This document shows positions 31,977-40,568 of a stretch of 64,000 nt of DNA, in pieces. The notes under the pieces are model-generated. The model saw only the letters and a list, made by a program, of their open reading frames with translations, had not been told where the DNA came from and ran no database searches. The stretch is taken from assembly GCF_003545815.1 (NCBI RefSeq), contig NZ_PDUW01000001.1, forward strand, positions 372,001-436,000. The letters are read 5' to 3'. The stretch's first letter is position 1. Each line of letters opens with the position of its first letter. Source of the stretch: Pusillimonas caeni (GTDB lineage Bacteria > Pseudomonadota > Gammaproteobacteria > Burkholderiales > Burkholderiaceae_B). The position numbers and the translations under genes are program-made.

Positions 31977-32924
31977 ATGCTGGGCCTGCGCCGCGATTCG
32001 CCTGGCTACGCCCGGGCCACGCCATCGGTCGAGAAGCGGACTCGGCGGGGAGGACGGCTTTCGCGGTGCCGGGCACGGCTCGCGGCGCTGGTGCCGGCCT
32101 GCCTGCTGGCCGGGCTTCCGGCCTGGGCGGCGGCCGCGGGGACGGCCGCCCGAGTCGTGACGCTGGCGCCGCACATCACCGAAATGGTGTTTGCCGCCGG
32201 CGCCGGCCACACCCTGGCCGGCACCGTGGTCAGCAGCAACTATCCGGATGCCGCGCGCGCCTTGCCCAAAGTCGGGGATGGGGCGGCCAGCGTCAACGCC
32301 GAGGCGCTGGTCCGGCTGAAGCCGGACCTGGTGCTGGCCTGGCACGCTTCCGGAGCGGCGGCGGCCGTGGCGCCCCTCCTGCAAAGCTTGGGCGTGCCCC
32401 TGGAATTCCTCGCCCCCGCGCGGCTGGATGACATTCCCGACCAGATCGAAGGCCTGGGCAAGCGCCTGGGCACGCAAGAAAAGGCCCAGCGCGCCGCTTC
32501 CACGCTGCGCGATAAACTGCGCGAGCTGCGCCGCCGCTACGCCGATCGCCCGCCCGTCTCCGTCTTCATCGAGATCGGCCACTCTCCGCTGTACGCGGTG
32601 GGCAAAGACGCCCTGCTGAACGACGCGCTGCATACCTGCGGCGGCGCCAACGTCTTCGGGGACAGCGCGTTCGCGGCCCTGCCCATCGGCGCCGAGCACA
32701 TCGTGCAAAAACACCCCGGCGTCATCCTGGCCGCCGCCGCCACGCCGCAGCAAGAGCGCCAGGCGAAAGACCGATGGGCCGCCCTGGGCCTGGCCAACCC
32801 AACGCACACGCAGGTATACGGCATCGATCCCGACACCCTCTTCCGCCCCGGCCCCCGCCTGATCGACGCCACCCGCGACCTGTGCCGAAAACTGGAAGAC
32901 GCCCGCAAAAAAACGCGCCACTGA
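31977..32924 (+). CDS. btuF: BtuF-like cobalamin periplasmic binding protein
   Basis: A substrate-binding protein of the helical-backbone (class III) type that would deliver vitamin B12 to an ABC importer. It is 315 residues. An N-terminal twin-basic/hydrophobic signal ends near AWAAAAG. The mature part shows RVVTLAPHITEMVFAAGAG, RLKPDLVLAW, FIEIGHSPLYAVGKD and GGANVFGD, all usual in BtuF. It starts 2 bases after btuB, so both are under the riboswitch. The BtuC and BtuD partners are not adjacent and must lie elsewhere or be shared with another uptake system. Confidence 0.9.
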   Translation: MLGLRRDSPGYARATPSVEKRTRRGGRLSRCRARLAALVPACLLAGLPAWAAAAGTAARVVTLAPHITEMVFAAGAGHTLAGTVVSSNYPDAARALPKVGDGAASVNAEALVRLKPDLVLAWHASGAAAAVAPLLQSLGVPLEFLAPARLDDIPDQIEGLGKRLGTQEKAQRAASTLRDKLRELRRRYADRPPVSVFIEIGHSPLYAVGKDALLNDALHTCGGANVFGDSAFAALPIGAEHIVQKHPGVILAAAATPQQERQAKDRWAALGLANPTHTQVYGIDPDTLFRPGPRLIDATRDLCRKLEDARKKTRH

Positions 32925-33025
32925 ATCCACGACACTGGCTAAAAACCGTCCAGGCTCTGCTAGCGTTGCCGGAGTTCCTTGCGTCGGCTTTATTGGGTTC
33001 TTAGCGTCGCAAGCCCAAAACGCAA

Positions 33026-33118
33026 GCCGTCGTGGGCGCGGCTGTTCAGGCCGGGCGTTGGAGGGCGCTGCCTCGGACCGCCCGACCGCCCGGCCTGAAC
33101 AGCCGCGCCCACGACGGC
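33026..33118. repeat. Family-1 palindromic element, copy 1 (conserved 29-base centre)
   Basis: Perfect 32-bp arms (33026-33057 and 33087-33118) enclose a 29-base centre (33058-33086) that begins TTGGAGGGCG and ends CCGCCCGAC. The same centre recurs unchanged at 37181-37209 (opposite orientation) and 37386-37414. An AAAACG/CGTTTT pair just outside extends the palindrome after a small bulge. It lies in the 428-base gap 32925-33352 between the btuF-like gene and thiG; apart from this element I see no gene, no thiS and no TPP riboswitch there. Confidence 0.92.
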
Positions 33119-33352
33119 GTTTTAGAACTCAACTCGTCACCGAGTTCGCCGGCAATTCGGCCTGCGGCTTGCAATCCTAGCGGCGCGCAAAGACCAACAT
33201 CGAATCAAGCGTCTCCAGCCCGCCAACTGCACAAACCCTCTCAAATGCATTATCCTTTTACATTGATCGCAGCAAACCCTTCGTAGACGGCACGCCGGCC
33301 CCCAGCACAACGCTCGACATACCCCGGCCCCCGTACGCCACATCTCTCGTAA

Positions 33353-34147
33353 ATGACTCATTCAGACACTTTCAAGCTCGCCGGCCGCGAATACACGTCG
33401 CGCCTGCTGGTCGGCACAGGCAAATACAAAGACTTCGAACAAACCCGCGCCGCCATCCAGGCCAGCGGAGCCGAGATCGTCACCGTCGCCATCCGGCGCA
33501 CCAATATCGGCCAGAACCCCGGCGAACCCAGCCTGCTCGACTTCCTGCCGCCGTCCCAATACACCATACTGCCCAATACCGCCGGCTGCTATACCGCCGA
33601 CGACGCCGTGCGCACCCTGCGCCTGGCGCGCGAGCTGCTCGACGGGCACGATCTCGTCAAGCTCGAAGTACTGGGCGACCAGAACAACCTGTTTCCCAAC
33701 ATGCCCGAAACCCTCAAGGCCGCCAAAACCCTGGTGGACGACGGCTTCAAGGTCATGGTGTACTGCGCCGACGACCCCATCCAGTGCCGCATGCTCGAAG
33801 AGCTGGGCTGCGTGGCCATCATGCCCTTGGCATCCCTTATCGGTTCCGGCATGGGCATTCTCAATCCCTGGAACCTGCGCCTCATCATCGATCAGGCCAG
33901 CGTGCCGGTACTGGTCGACGCCGGCGTGGGCACGGCATCGGATGCCGCCGTGGCCATGGAACTCGGCTGCGACGGCGTCCTCATGAACACCGCCATCGCC
34001 GGCGCGCGCGACCCCATCCTCATGGCCAGCGCCATGAAGAAAGCCGTCGAGGCGGGGCGCGAAGCCCACCTTGCAGGCCGCATGCCGCGCAAGTTCTACA
34101 GCGCCGACCCCAGCTCGCCCGCCGAGGGGCTGATCCAGTCGCGCTAG
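33353..34147 (+). CDS. thiG: Thiazole synthase
   Basis: ThiG condenses 1-deoxyxylulose 5-phosphate with dehydroglycine and ThiS thiocarboxylate sulfur to build the thiazole of thiamine. The 264-residue product keeps the catalytic Lys at residue 103 (LVKLEVLGD), the phosphate-binding segments [21 protein letters not shown] and VLMNTAIA, and the C-terminal [15 protein letters not shown]. thiS, which often precedes thiG, is absent here. thiD follows after 30 bases. The start is ATG 33353, without a clear ribosome site. Confidence 0.96.
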   Translation: MTHSDTFKLAGREYTSRLLVGTGKYKDFEQTRAAIQASGAEIVTVAIRRTNIGQNPGEPSLLDFLPPSQYTILPNTAGCYTADDAVRTLRLARELLDGHDLVKLEVLGDQNNLFPNMPETLKAAKTLVDDGFKVMVYCADDPIQCRMLEELGCVAIMPLASLIGSGMGILNPWNLRLIIDQASVPVLVDAGVGTASDAAVAMELGCDGVLMNTAIAGARDPILMASAMKKAVEAGREAHLAGRMPRKFYSADPSSPAEGLIQSR

Positions 34148-34177
34148 CCGCGGCCCGATACGAGTATTCGTGCAGAC

Positions 34178-34987
34178 ATGATTCCGAACACCCTTTCCAT
34201 CGCCGGGGTCGATCCTTCCGGCGGCGCCGGCGTACTGGCCGACGTCAAGGCCATGAGCGCCCTGGGCGCCTACGGCATGGCGGTGGTGGCCGCGCTGACC
34301 GCGCAAAACACCCGCGGCGTGACGGGCATCAGCCCCGTGCCGCCCGAGTTCGTGGCGCAGCAGATCGATACCCTGTTCGCCGACGTGCGCGTGGATGCCG
34401 TCAAGATCGGCATGCTCGGCCAGCAGGGCGTCACGCGCGCCGTCGCCGAACGGCTGGCCCACTGGAAGCCGGCCCATATCGTTCTGGACCCCGTCATGAT
34501 CGCGAAGAGCGGCGACGCCCTGCTCGAGCGCAGCGCCATCGACGAGCTGCGCGAGAGCCTGCTGCCGCTGGCCACCGTGCTGACGCCCAACCTGCCCGAG
34601 GCCGGCGTGCTGGCGGGCGGAACCGCGGCCGACAATCTGCGCGACATGCGTCGAGTGGCCGAGAAGCTGCGCCGTCTGCTGAGCGACTCCGGCCAGCGCT
34701 GGATCTTCCTCAAGGGCGGCCACTTGCCGGGATCAGACACCATCGACCTGCTGCACGACGGCGACCAGATGATAGAACTGCCCGGCCGCCGCATCGACAC
34801 GCCCAATACCCACGGCACGGGGTGTACGCTGTCCGCCGCGCTGGCCGCTCTGCTGCCCCAGACAGACAATCTGCCCGAGGCGGCCCGGCGCGCCAAAGCC
34901 TATCTCGTCGCGGCCATAGGCCAAGCCGACAGGCTGCAAGTCGGCTCCGGCCACGGCCCCGTGCAGCACTTTCACGCCTGGTGGTAA
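34178..34987 (+). CDS. thiD: Hydroxymethylpyrimidine / phosphomethylpyrimidine kinase
   Basis: ThiD phosphorylates HMP and then HMP-P to make the pyrimidine half of thiamine. The 269-residue ribokinase-fold product has SIAGVDPSGGAGVLADVKAM at the N-terminus, DPVMIAKSGDALL with the ligand-binding Met/Lys region, TPNLPEAGVLAG, and the anion-hole motif NTHGTGCTLSAALAA. It follows thiG and precedes the PIMT-like methyltransferase by 84 bases. ThiE, which joins the two halves, is present in the window only as the degenerate fusion at 8065-9135. Confidence 0.96.
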   Translation: MIPNTLSIAGVDPSGGAGVLADVKAMSALGAYGMAVVAALTAQNTRGVTGISPVPPEFVAQQIDTLFADVRVDAVKIGMLGQQGVTRAVAERLAHWKPAHIVLDPVMIAKSGDALLERSAIDELRESLLPLATVLTPNLPEAGVLAGGTAADNLRDMRRVAEKLRRLLSDSGQRWIFLKGGHLPGSDTIDLLHDGDQMIELPGRRIDTPNTHGTGCTLSAALAALLPQTDNLPEAARRAKAYLVAAIGQADRLQVGSGHGPVQHFHAWW

Positions 34988-35071
34988 GGCCGCTGCAGCC
35001 CGCGCCGCGGCATGCCTCGCAACGAATCGGTACAATGTGCCCAGTTTATTCTCCTTTATTTACTTGACGTC

Positions 35072-35752
35072 ATGACCGCGACAGGCCTTTCCGAAACCGA
35101 ACTCGCCCGTTTCAACATGATCGAGCAGCAGATCCGCCCGTGGATGGTTCAAGACCACAGGGTTCTGCAGGCCCTGATCGATGTGCGCCGCGAGCGTTTC
35201 GTGCCGCCCCGGCTGCGGGCGCTGGCATTCTCGGATGTCGAGCTGCCCCTGGTCATCAACGCCGTCGACACGCACGAGACCATGCTGACGCCCAAGGTCG
35301 AAGCGCGCCTGGCGCAAGAGCTCCAGCTCCAGTCCACCGACTGCGTCCTCGAGATAGGCACCGGCTCGGGCTATCAGGCCGCCCTGCTCGCCCGGCTGGC
35401 GCAGCAGGTGACCAGCATCGAGATCGACAGCCGCATTGCGGCCTTCGGCACCGAGAATCTCAGCCGCAACAAGGTCGGCAACGTCAAGGTCGAAATCGGC
35501 GACGCCCATGCCGGCTGGGGCACGGCCGAGTACGACGCCATCCTCCTGACGGGTTCGGTGCCCGCCGTGCCCGACGCGCTCAAGTACCAGCTCAGCATCG
35601 GCGGCCGCATGGTCGTCGTGGTCGGCACCCAGCCCGTCATGACCGCGTGCCGCATCACCCGGACAAGCGCCGCCAGCTTCGACACCGAAGGCCTGTTCGA
35701 TACCGTCATCAAGCCACTGCGCGGTACGGCGGTGTCTCAGTTCAAATTCTGA
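35072..35752 (+). CDS. Protein-L-isoaspartate O-methyltransferase family protein
   Basis: A SAM-dependent methyltransferase of 226 residues from the PIMT/PCMT family. SAM motif I, CVLEIGTGSGYQAALLARLA, lies at about 91-110, and YDAILLTGSVPAVPDALKYQL and GGRMVVVVG follow. The substrate-contact stretch that in repair PIMTs reads like YGQTIS is replaced by NAVDTHETMLTPK, so isoaspartate repair is not certain. I start at ATG 35072, because an upstream in-frame ATG (35012) lacks family similarity. It ends 2 bases before tolC. Pairing with tolC seems to be a betaproteobacterial habit, but its meaning is unclear. Confidence 0.85.
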   Translation: MTATGLSETELARFNMIEQQIRPWMVQDHRVLQALIDVRRERFVPPRLRALAFSDVELPLVINAVDTHETMLTPKVEARLAQELQLQSTDCVLEIGTGSGYQAALLARLAQQVTSIEIDSRIAAFGTENLSRNKVGNVKVEIGDAHAGWGTAEYDAILLTGSVPAVPDALKYQLSIGGRMVVVVGTQPVMTACRITRTSAASFDTEGLFDTVIKPLRGTAVSQFKF

Positions 35753-35754
35753 CA

Positions 35755-37104
35755 ATGCGCCGCGGCCGACTGCGCACCCTGTTCGCGGTACTGTCGCTGA
35801 GCCTGTGCCTGCCCGCCTTGGGCCAGGACCTGCTGTCGGTCTGGTCGGCGGCTCTGCAGCGCGATCCGGTTTATGCCGCCGCGCGCGCGGGCCGCAACGC
35901 CGACCAGGAAAAAATCCCCCAGGCGCGGGCTCGGCTGCTGCCCTACATCACCCTCGACTCCGCCGGCGAAATCGAAGACGTGCGGCGCACCCGCAATTTT
36001 CAGCACTACGAAACGCGCCGCGTCGGCCTCTGGGCGCTGACGCTCACCCAGCCCATCATCGACATCGGCAAATGGGACCAGTTGCGCCAGTCCGAATACA
36101 TCGCCGATTCGGCCAACCTCGCGCTGCAGCAAGCCTACCAGGACCTGATATTACGGGTCGCCCAGGCCTACTTCGAAGTCCTGGCCAGCCAGGACACCCT
36201 GGAGACCATCCAGGCCCAGAAGCAGGCGATCGAAACCCAGCTTCACGCGGCCGAACGCGGTTTCCAGGTGGGCGCGACCACCGTCACCGACATCTACGAG
36301 GCCCGTTCGCGCCTGGACCTGCTCAACGCCTCTGAAATCGAGGCGCGCAACGCCCTGCAAGTCAGCGAGGACCAGCTCGCCAAGATCATCGGCGAGCGTC
36401 CCGGCACGTTGCTGGGCTTGGCTGCGGACACATCCCTGCCGCCCCCCGCGCCGGCGCGTCTCGAAGACTGGACCATGCAGTCGTCGCAGGCCAGCCTGGA
36501 TGTGGCCCGGACGCGCCTGGACGCCCTCATCATCGAAAAGCAGATCGACATCGCGCGCAGCGGCCACTATCCCACCCTAAGCCTCTATGCCCAGACGGGC
36601 AGTGCCAGCGACCAGGGCATCTACGGGCAGCGCAATGGCCCGCGCTCGCTGGATTCGGCGGTGGGGCTGCAGCTTTCGATTCCCATCTTCAGCGGCGGCG
36701 AGATCTCGTCCCAGGTGCGCGAGGAAACTTCCCGGCTGCAGCAGGCGCGCTATGTCCACGAGGCGGCCAAGCGCCAGGCGGTGCAGTCGACGCAGCAGTA
36801 CTTCTCCGGAGTCACGTCGGGGCTGGCGCGCATCCAGGCCCTGCGCGCGGCCGAGGAATCAAGCCTGGCATCGCTGGACGCCAATCGCACGGGCTACGAG
36901 CTGGGCGTGCGGGTCAACATCGACGTGCTCAACGCCCAGCAGCAGCTGTACGAGACCCGACGCGCCCTGTCGCGCGCCCGCTACGATACGCTGATGAACA
37001 GCCTGCGCCTCAAAGCCGCCAGCGGCATCCTCAGCGACGAGGACATCGTCGCCATCAATGCGCTGCTCGAAGAAAAGCCCGGCCCGGCTCGGGTCGCGCA
37101 GTAA
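35755..37104 (+). CDS. tolC: TolC family outer-membrane channel
   Basis: An outer-membrane export tunnel shared by type I secretion and efflux pumps. The 449-residue product has a signal peptide ending near ALGQ/D (LLSVWSAALQRDPVYAAARA follows, as in TolC), then two OEP repeats with long helices (YFEVLASQDTLETIQAQKQA, TGYELGVRVNIDVLNAQQQLY). There is no lipobox, unlike the channel in the RND operon, so this is a separate TolC-type protein. Translation is probably coupled to the methyltransferase gene 2 bases upstream. A palindromic element follows 44 bases after the stop and could end transcription. Confidence 0.94.
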   Translation: MRRGRLRTLFAVLSLSLCLPALGQDLLSVWSAALQRDPVYAAARAGRNADQEKIPQARARLLPYITLDSAGEIEDVRRTRNFQHYETRRVGLWALTLTQPIIDIGKWDQLRQSEYIADSANLALQQAYQDLILRVAQAYFEVLASQDTLETIQAQKQAIETQLHAAERGFQVGATTVTDIYEARSRLDLLNASEIEARNALQVSEDQLAKIIGERPGTLLGLAADTSLPPPAPARLEDWTMQSSQASLDVARTRLDALIIEKQIDIARSGHYPTLSLYAQTGSASDQGIYGQRNGPRSLDSAVGLQLSIPIFSGGEISSQVREETSRLQQARYVHEAAKRQAVQSTQQYFSGVTSGLARIQALRAAEESSLASLDANRTGYELGVRVNIDVLNAQQQLYETRRALSRARYDTLMNSLRLKAASGILSDEDIVAINALLEEKPGPARVAQ

Positions 37105-37148
37105 GCACTGGAGCGGTTTAGGTTCAGGTGTTTTTGGGTCCTTAACAC

Positions 37149-37241
37149 GCCGCTGGAGCGGGGCACGCTTGGCCTGGGCGGTCGGGCGGTCCGAGGCAGC
37201 GCCCTCCAACGCCCAGGCCAAGCGTGCCCCGCTCCAGCGGC
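37149..37241. repeat. Family-1 palindromic element, copy 2 (inverted orientation)
   Basis: Perfect 32-bp arms (37149-37180 and 37210-37241) enclose the 29-base centre in reverse orientation (37181-37209). The arms differ strongly from those of the copy at 33026 but remain perfect complements. In the reversed orientation the outer flank reads GCGTGTTAAGGACCCA, close to the flanks of the other two copies. It is the first item in the 417-base gap 37105-37521 between tolC and rfaE2. Between copies 2 and 3 there is only a 7-bp hairpin (AGGCCGC with GCGGCCT, 37263-37281). Confidence 0.92.
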
Positions 37242-37354
37242 TCATGTTTGAGCAAGCCATACAGGCCGCACAAGGCGGCCTTCTGCGGCATAGGTAAGAG
37301 GCGTGGGAAGAATATCGGCCTTCCACCGCATTCGTGGCAAGCCACCAATGCAAG

Positions 37355-37445
37355 CTGTCGGAGGCGAAGCTGTGCAGGCCGGGCGTTGGAGGGCGCTGCC
37401 TCGGACCGCCCGACCGCCCGGCCTGCACAGCTTCGCCTCCGGCAG
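37355..37445. repeat. Family-1 palindromic element, copy 3
   Basis: Arms of 31 bp (37355-37385 and 37415-37445), with one G-T position, enclose the 29-base centre (37386-37414), which is identical to the other copies. The inner arm ends, CAGGCCGGGCG, match copy 1; the outer parts do not. The right flank reads GCGTTTAAAGAACCCA and the left flank ATGCAAGCTG, both resembling copy 1. The rest of the gap up to rfaE2 shows no gene. Confidence 0.92.
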
Positions 37446-37521
37446 CGTTTAAAGAACCCAGAAGGCCTTCGCAGCCGTTTGATCTCTAGCGCTTTAAGTG
37501 CTTCGCTTCGAGCAACAACCT

Positions 37522-38004
37522 CTAAGAACGAATCTTCTGCAACAGCGAAGTCGTCGAACGCTGGAACTCGAACGGGATCGCCACCGCGCGCCCGCCCCAG
37601 GACTCGACCAGGGCGGTCTCGGGCAACACACTCATATCGTAGTCGCCGCCCTTCACGATGACATCGGGACGCAGCTCCCCGATCAGCTCGATCGGCGTGT
37701 CCTCGTCAAACCACGTCACATACGATACGCAAGCCAGCGCCGCCAGCAACGCAGCACGGTCGGCCTCGGCATTCAGGGGCCGGTCGGCGCCCTTTCCCAG
37801 CCGCCGCACCGAGGCATCGGTATTCACCGCCACGATCAGCGTGGCGCCAAGCTGCGCCGCTTCGTCCAGATAGCTGACGTGGCCCCGATGCAAAATATCG
37901 AAGACCCCGTTGGTGAACACCAGCGGACGCGCGAAACCGCCCGCGTGCGCCTGGGCGACGCACTCTTCTCGCGGCAGTATCTTGGCTTCGAAACGGGCGC
38001 TCAT
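37522..38004 (-). CDS. rfaE2: D-glycero-beta-D-manno-heptose 1-phosphate adenylyltransferase
   Basis: This enzyme activates heptose 1-phosphate to ADP-heptose for the LPS core. The 160-residue product corresponds to the C-terminal half of HldE only, so kinase and transferase are separate proteins here. The cytidylyltransferase-fold motif VFTNGVFDILHRGH has the HxGH at residues 39-42, VKGGDY comes later, and the end FEFQRSTTSLLQKIR is typical. Its start overlaps the end of the ferritin-like gene by 4 bases, so the two are translated together. Confidence 0.94.
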   Translation of the reverse strand: MSARFEAKILPREECVAQAHAGGFARPLVFTNGVFDILHRGHVSYLDEAAQLGATLIVAVNTDASVRRLGKGADRPLNAEADRAALLAALACVSYVTWFDEDTPIELIGELRPDVIVKGGDYDMSVLPETALVESWGGRAVAIPFEFQRSTTSLLQKIRS

Positions 38005-38861
38005 GCGTCCGCCGTCGCGGGCAGGCCCTTGATCAGGCCCTTGCGATAGCGGTTGAGGTCTTGCACCGTGTTGAAGGTGGTGTCCATCAGCAGCGACAAA
38101 TTATGCAGGATGCGGGCGCTGACCTTGCCCTCCCATTCCTTGTCGAAGCAGATCTGGTTGTCGAGCCAGTTCTCGAGCCAGCCGGGGCTGGGAAGCTGCG
38201 ACTGCACCGTATCGTTGGGGAACATGTCTTTGTTGACGTGCAGATTGGTGGGGTGCAGCGCCTGGGGCGTGCGGTGGGCCGAGGCCATCAGCACGCCGAT
38301 CTTCGAGAAGGCCAGCCGCGCATGCTGGCCGAACTCCATGCCCTGGTGCACCAGCGCGCGCTTCATGTAGCGCAGATAGGCGCCGGCGTGGCGCGCTTCG
38401 TCCTGCGCAATGATTTTGTAGATGGCCTTGATGACCGGCTCGGTGTGCCAGTCGGCCGCGCGGCGATACCAGTGGTTCAGGCGCACCTCGCCGCAAAAGT
38501 GCAGCATCAGGGTCTCGAGGGCGGGCGCCGGATCGAATTCGAAACGCACTTTGTGCAGCTCTTGCTCGGTGGGGACGAGTTCTGGGCGGAAGCGGCGCAG
38601 ATATTCGATCAGCGCCAGCGAGTGCTTCTGTTCTTCGTAGAACCAGATCGACATGAAAGCGGAAAAGTCGCTGTCGTCCCGGTTGTCGCGCAAGAACATC
38701 TCGGTGGCCGGCAAGGCTGCCCACTCGGTGATGGCGTTCATCTTGATCGTGTAGGCTTGTTCATCCGAGAGCTTACTTGCCTCGAACTGATCCCAGGGAA
38801 TGTCGGACGCCATGTTCCAGCGCACCGCTTCCATTGATTTGAACAATTCAGGATAAAGCAT
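38001..38861 (-). CDS. Ferritin-like diiron protein (acyl-ACP desaturase/R2-like fold)
   Basis: A 286-residue helical protein with the ligand pattern of a carboxylate-bridged diiron centre: a Glu near 46-54, ExxH at 77-80 (EEQKH), Glu near 125 (CGEVRLNHW), and ExxH at 155-158 (DEARH). Plant-type acyl-ACP desaturases and related oxygenases share this layout. The substrate is unknown. It has a good start (AAGAGAGA before the ATG at 38861) and overlaps rfaE2 by 4 bases, which hints at lipid or LPS modification, though that is only context. The 148-base gap upstream contains a small GC-rich hairpin (38892-38906). Confidence 0.82.
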   Translation of the reverse strand: MLYPELFKSMEAVRWNMASDIPWDQFEASKLSDEQAYTIKMNAITEWAALPATEMFLRDNRDDSDFSAFMSIWFYEEQKHSLALIEYLRRFRPELVPTEQELHKVRFEFDPAPALETLMLHFCGEVRLNHWYRRAADWHTEPVIKAIYKIIAQDEARHAGAYLRYMKRALVHQGMEFGQHARLAFSKIGVLMASAHRTPQALHPTNLHVNKDMFPNDTVQSQLPSPGWLENWLDNQICFDKEWEGKVSARILHNLSLLMDTTFNTVQDLNRYRKGLIKGLPATADA

Positions 38862-39009
38862 ATAAATCTCTCTTGGTTTTCATAGATTGCATGTGCGTCC
38901 CGCACACGTATTGTCGGCGAGCCTAGCCCCGCAAGCATAGGCCGAGAGGGCCTTTGACATTAAAAGCCCTGAACTTGACAAATTCGTTCAAATAAGCGTA
39001 ATACCCAAT

Positions 39010-40566
39010 TCAATGGGCCGCAAGTGCCCAAATTGCAACACCTATCGCCACCGCCACCGTGGCGGCAAAGACGATCAGCAGCCGGTTGGTGTGCTCTTGC
39101 GCCTTGCGCAGCCGGACTAGTTCGGCGTGGAGATGGGGCTGCACATTGGGGCGCGACAGCACCGCATAGGTCAGGCGCGGCAACTGGGGCAGCATCTGGC
39201 TCCACTGGGCCGCCTCTTGATCCAGGCGCTTGCGCAGGCCGGCGAAACCGACCCGTTCGCGCATCCAGCGTTCGAGATAGGGCTTGGCCGTCTTCCATAA
39301 GTCCAGGTTGGGGTCGAGTTCGCGCCCCATGCCCTCGACGTTCAACAGCGTTTTCTGCAGCAGCACCAGTTGCGGCTGGATCTCGACATTGAAGCGCCGC
39401 GACGTCTGGAAGAGACGCAACAGCACCTGGCCCAGCGAGATCTCGGCCAGCGGACGGTCGAAATACGGTTCGCACACGGCGCGCACCGCCCCCTCGAGCT
39501 CTTCTTCGCGCGTATCGGGCGGCACCCAGCCCGACTCGATGTGCAACTGGGCCACGCGTCGGTAGTCGCGCCGGAAAAAGGCCAGGAAATTCTGGGCCAG
39601 ATAGTTCTTGTCGTACTCGGACAAAGACCCGACGATGCCGAAATCGAGCGCAATATAGCGCCCCAGCGTATCGGGCGCGTCGGACACGTAGATGTTGCCC
39701 GGGTGCATGTCGGCATGGAAAAAACCGTCGGTGAAGACCTGCATGAAGAATATCTCGACACCGGTGCGCGCCAGCAGCTCGATGTCCACGCCCGCCTCGC
39801 GCAGCCTGTCGAGCTGGCTGACCGGTATGCCCCGCATGCGCTCCATGGTAAACACGGTGCTGGCCGTGTACTGCCAGACCACTTCGGGCACGATCAGCAG
39901 GTGGTGGCGCCCCGTTTCGGGACCGAAATTGCGCCGCAGCTGGCTGCAATTGGCCGCCTCGCGCATGAGATCGAGTTCGTCGTGCAGGTATTTGTCGAAC
40001 TCGGCCACCACCTCGCGCGGCTTGAGGCGGCGCCCGTCGGCGACCAGGCGCTCGACCATGCCGGCCAGTATGCGCATGAGGGCCAGGTCTTTGTCGATGA
40101 CCTTGAGCATGCCCGGCCGCAACACCTTGACCGCGACTTCGCGGCCGTCGTGCAGTACGGCGAAATGCACCTGGGCGATCGAGGCCGAGGCCACCGGATC
40201 CATTTCGAAATGCTGGAACAGCTTGTGCGGCGACGCTCCCAGCGCCGCCTCGATGGATGCGGCGGCCTGCTCGGAGGGAAAGGGCGGCACCCGGTCCTGC
40301 AGCAGGGCCAGCTCGGTGGCCACGTCCAGCGGAATGAGATCGCGCCGCGTGGAAAGCACCTGTCCGAACTTGACGAATATGGGCCCCAGCGCCTCGAGCG
40401 CCAGCCGCAGCCGCACCCCCCGCGCCATGCGGGGCGGCCGGCCGAAGCGCACGACCTTGAGCAGGCCATGGGCCAATGGGTGCTTGATGCTCGACAGGAC
40501 GAGTTCGTCCAGCCGATAGCGCAGGCAAACGAGTACGATGCGAATGAGGCGGCACAGCGTCAGCAT
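39010..40566 (-). CDS. ubiB: Ubiquinone biosynthesis protein UbiB (ABC1/ADCK atypical kinase)
   Basis: UbiB is an atypical kinase-like ATPase needed for ubiquinone synthesis at the inner membrane. The 518-residue product has the KxGQ region ([14 protein letters not shown], about residues 65-78), the Ala-rich loop [10 protein letters not shown], the ATP-binding Lys in [10 protein letters not shown], the catalytic loop [10 protein letters not shown], and the metal Asp in ALDFG. Two C-terminal membrane helices close it ([19 protein letters not shown]). I start at ATG 40566, 2 bases after the ubiJ stop; the frame is open further upstream but without similarity. Confidence 0.95.
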   Translation of the reverse strand: MLTLCRLIRIVLVCLRYRLDELVLSSIKHPLAHGLLKVVRFGRPPRMARGVRLRLALEALGPIFVKFGQVLSTRRDLIPLDVATELALLQDRVPPFPSEQAAASIEAALGASPHKLFQHFEMDPVASASIAQVHFAVLHDGREVAVKVLRPGMLKVIDKDLALMRILAGMVERLVADGRRLKPREVVAEFDKYLHDELDLMREAANCSQLRRNFGPETGRHHLLIVPEVVWQYTASTVFTMERMRGIPVSQLDRLREAGVDIELLARTGVEIFFMQVFTDGFFHADMHPGNIYVSDAPDTLGRYIALDFGIVGSLSEYDKNYLAQNFLAFFRRDYRRVAQLHIESGWVPPDTREEELEGAVRAVCEPYFDRPLAEISLGQVLLRLFQTSRRFNVEIQPQLVLLQKTLLNVEGMGRELDPNLDLWKTAKPYLERWMRERVGFAGLRKRLDQEAAQWSQMLPQLPRLTYAVLSRPNVQPHLHAELVRLRKAQEHTNRLLIVFAATVAVAIGVAIWALAAH

Positions 40567-40568
40567 GG

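Noticed and set aside
33123..33352. TPP riboswitch or thiS upstream of thiG
   Set aside because: The conserved CTGAGA and ACCTGATCTGG-type parts are absent and no small open frame ending in a Gly-Gly tail is present.
33026..37445. The three palindromes as a CRISPR array or as ordinary terminators
   Set aside because: There are no regularly spaced direct repeats or spacers and no cas genes; the invariant 29-base centre and lack of T runs do not fit simple terminators.
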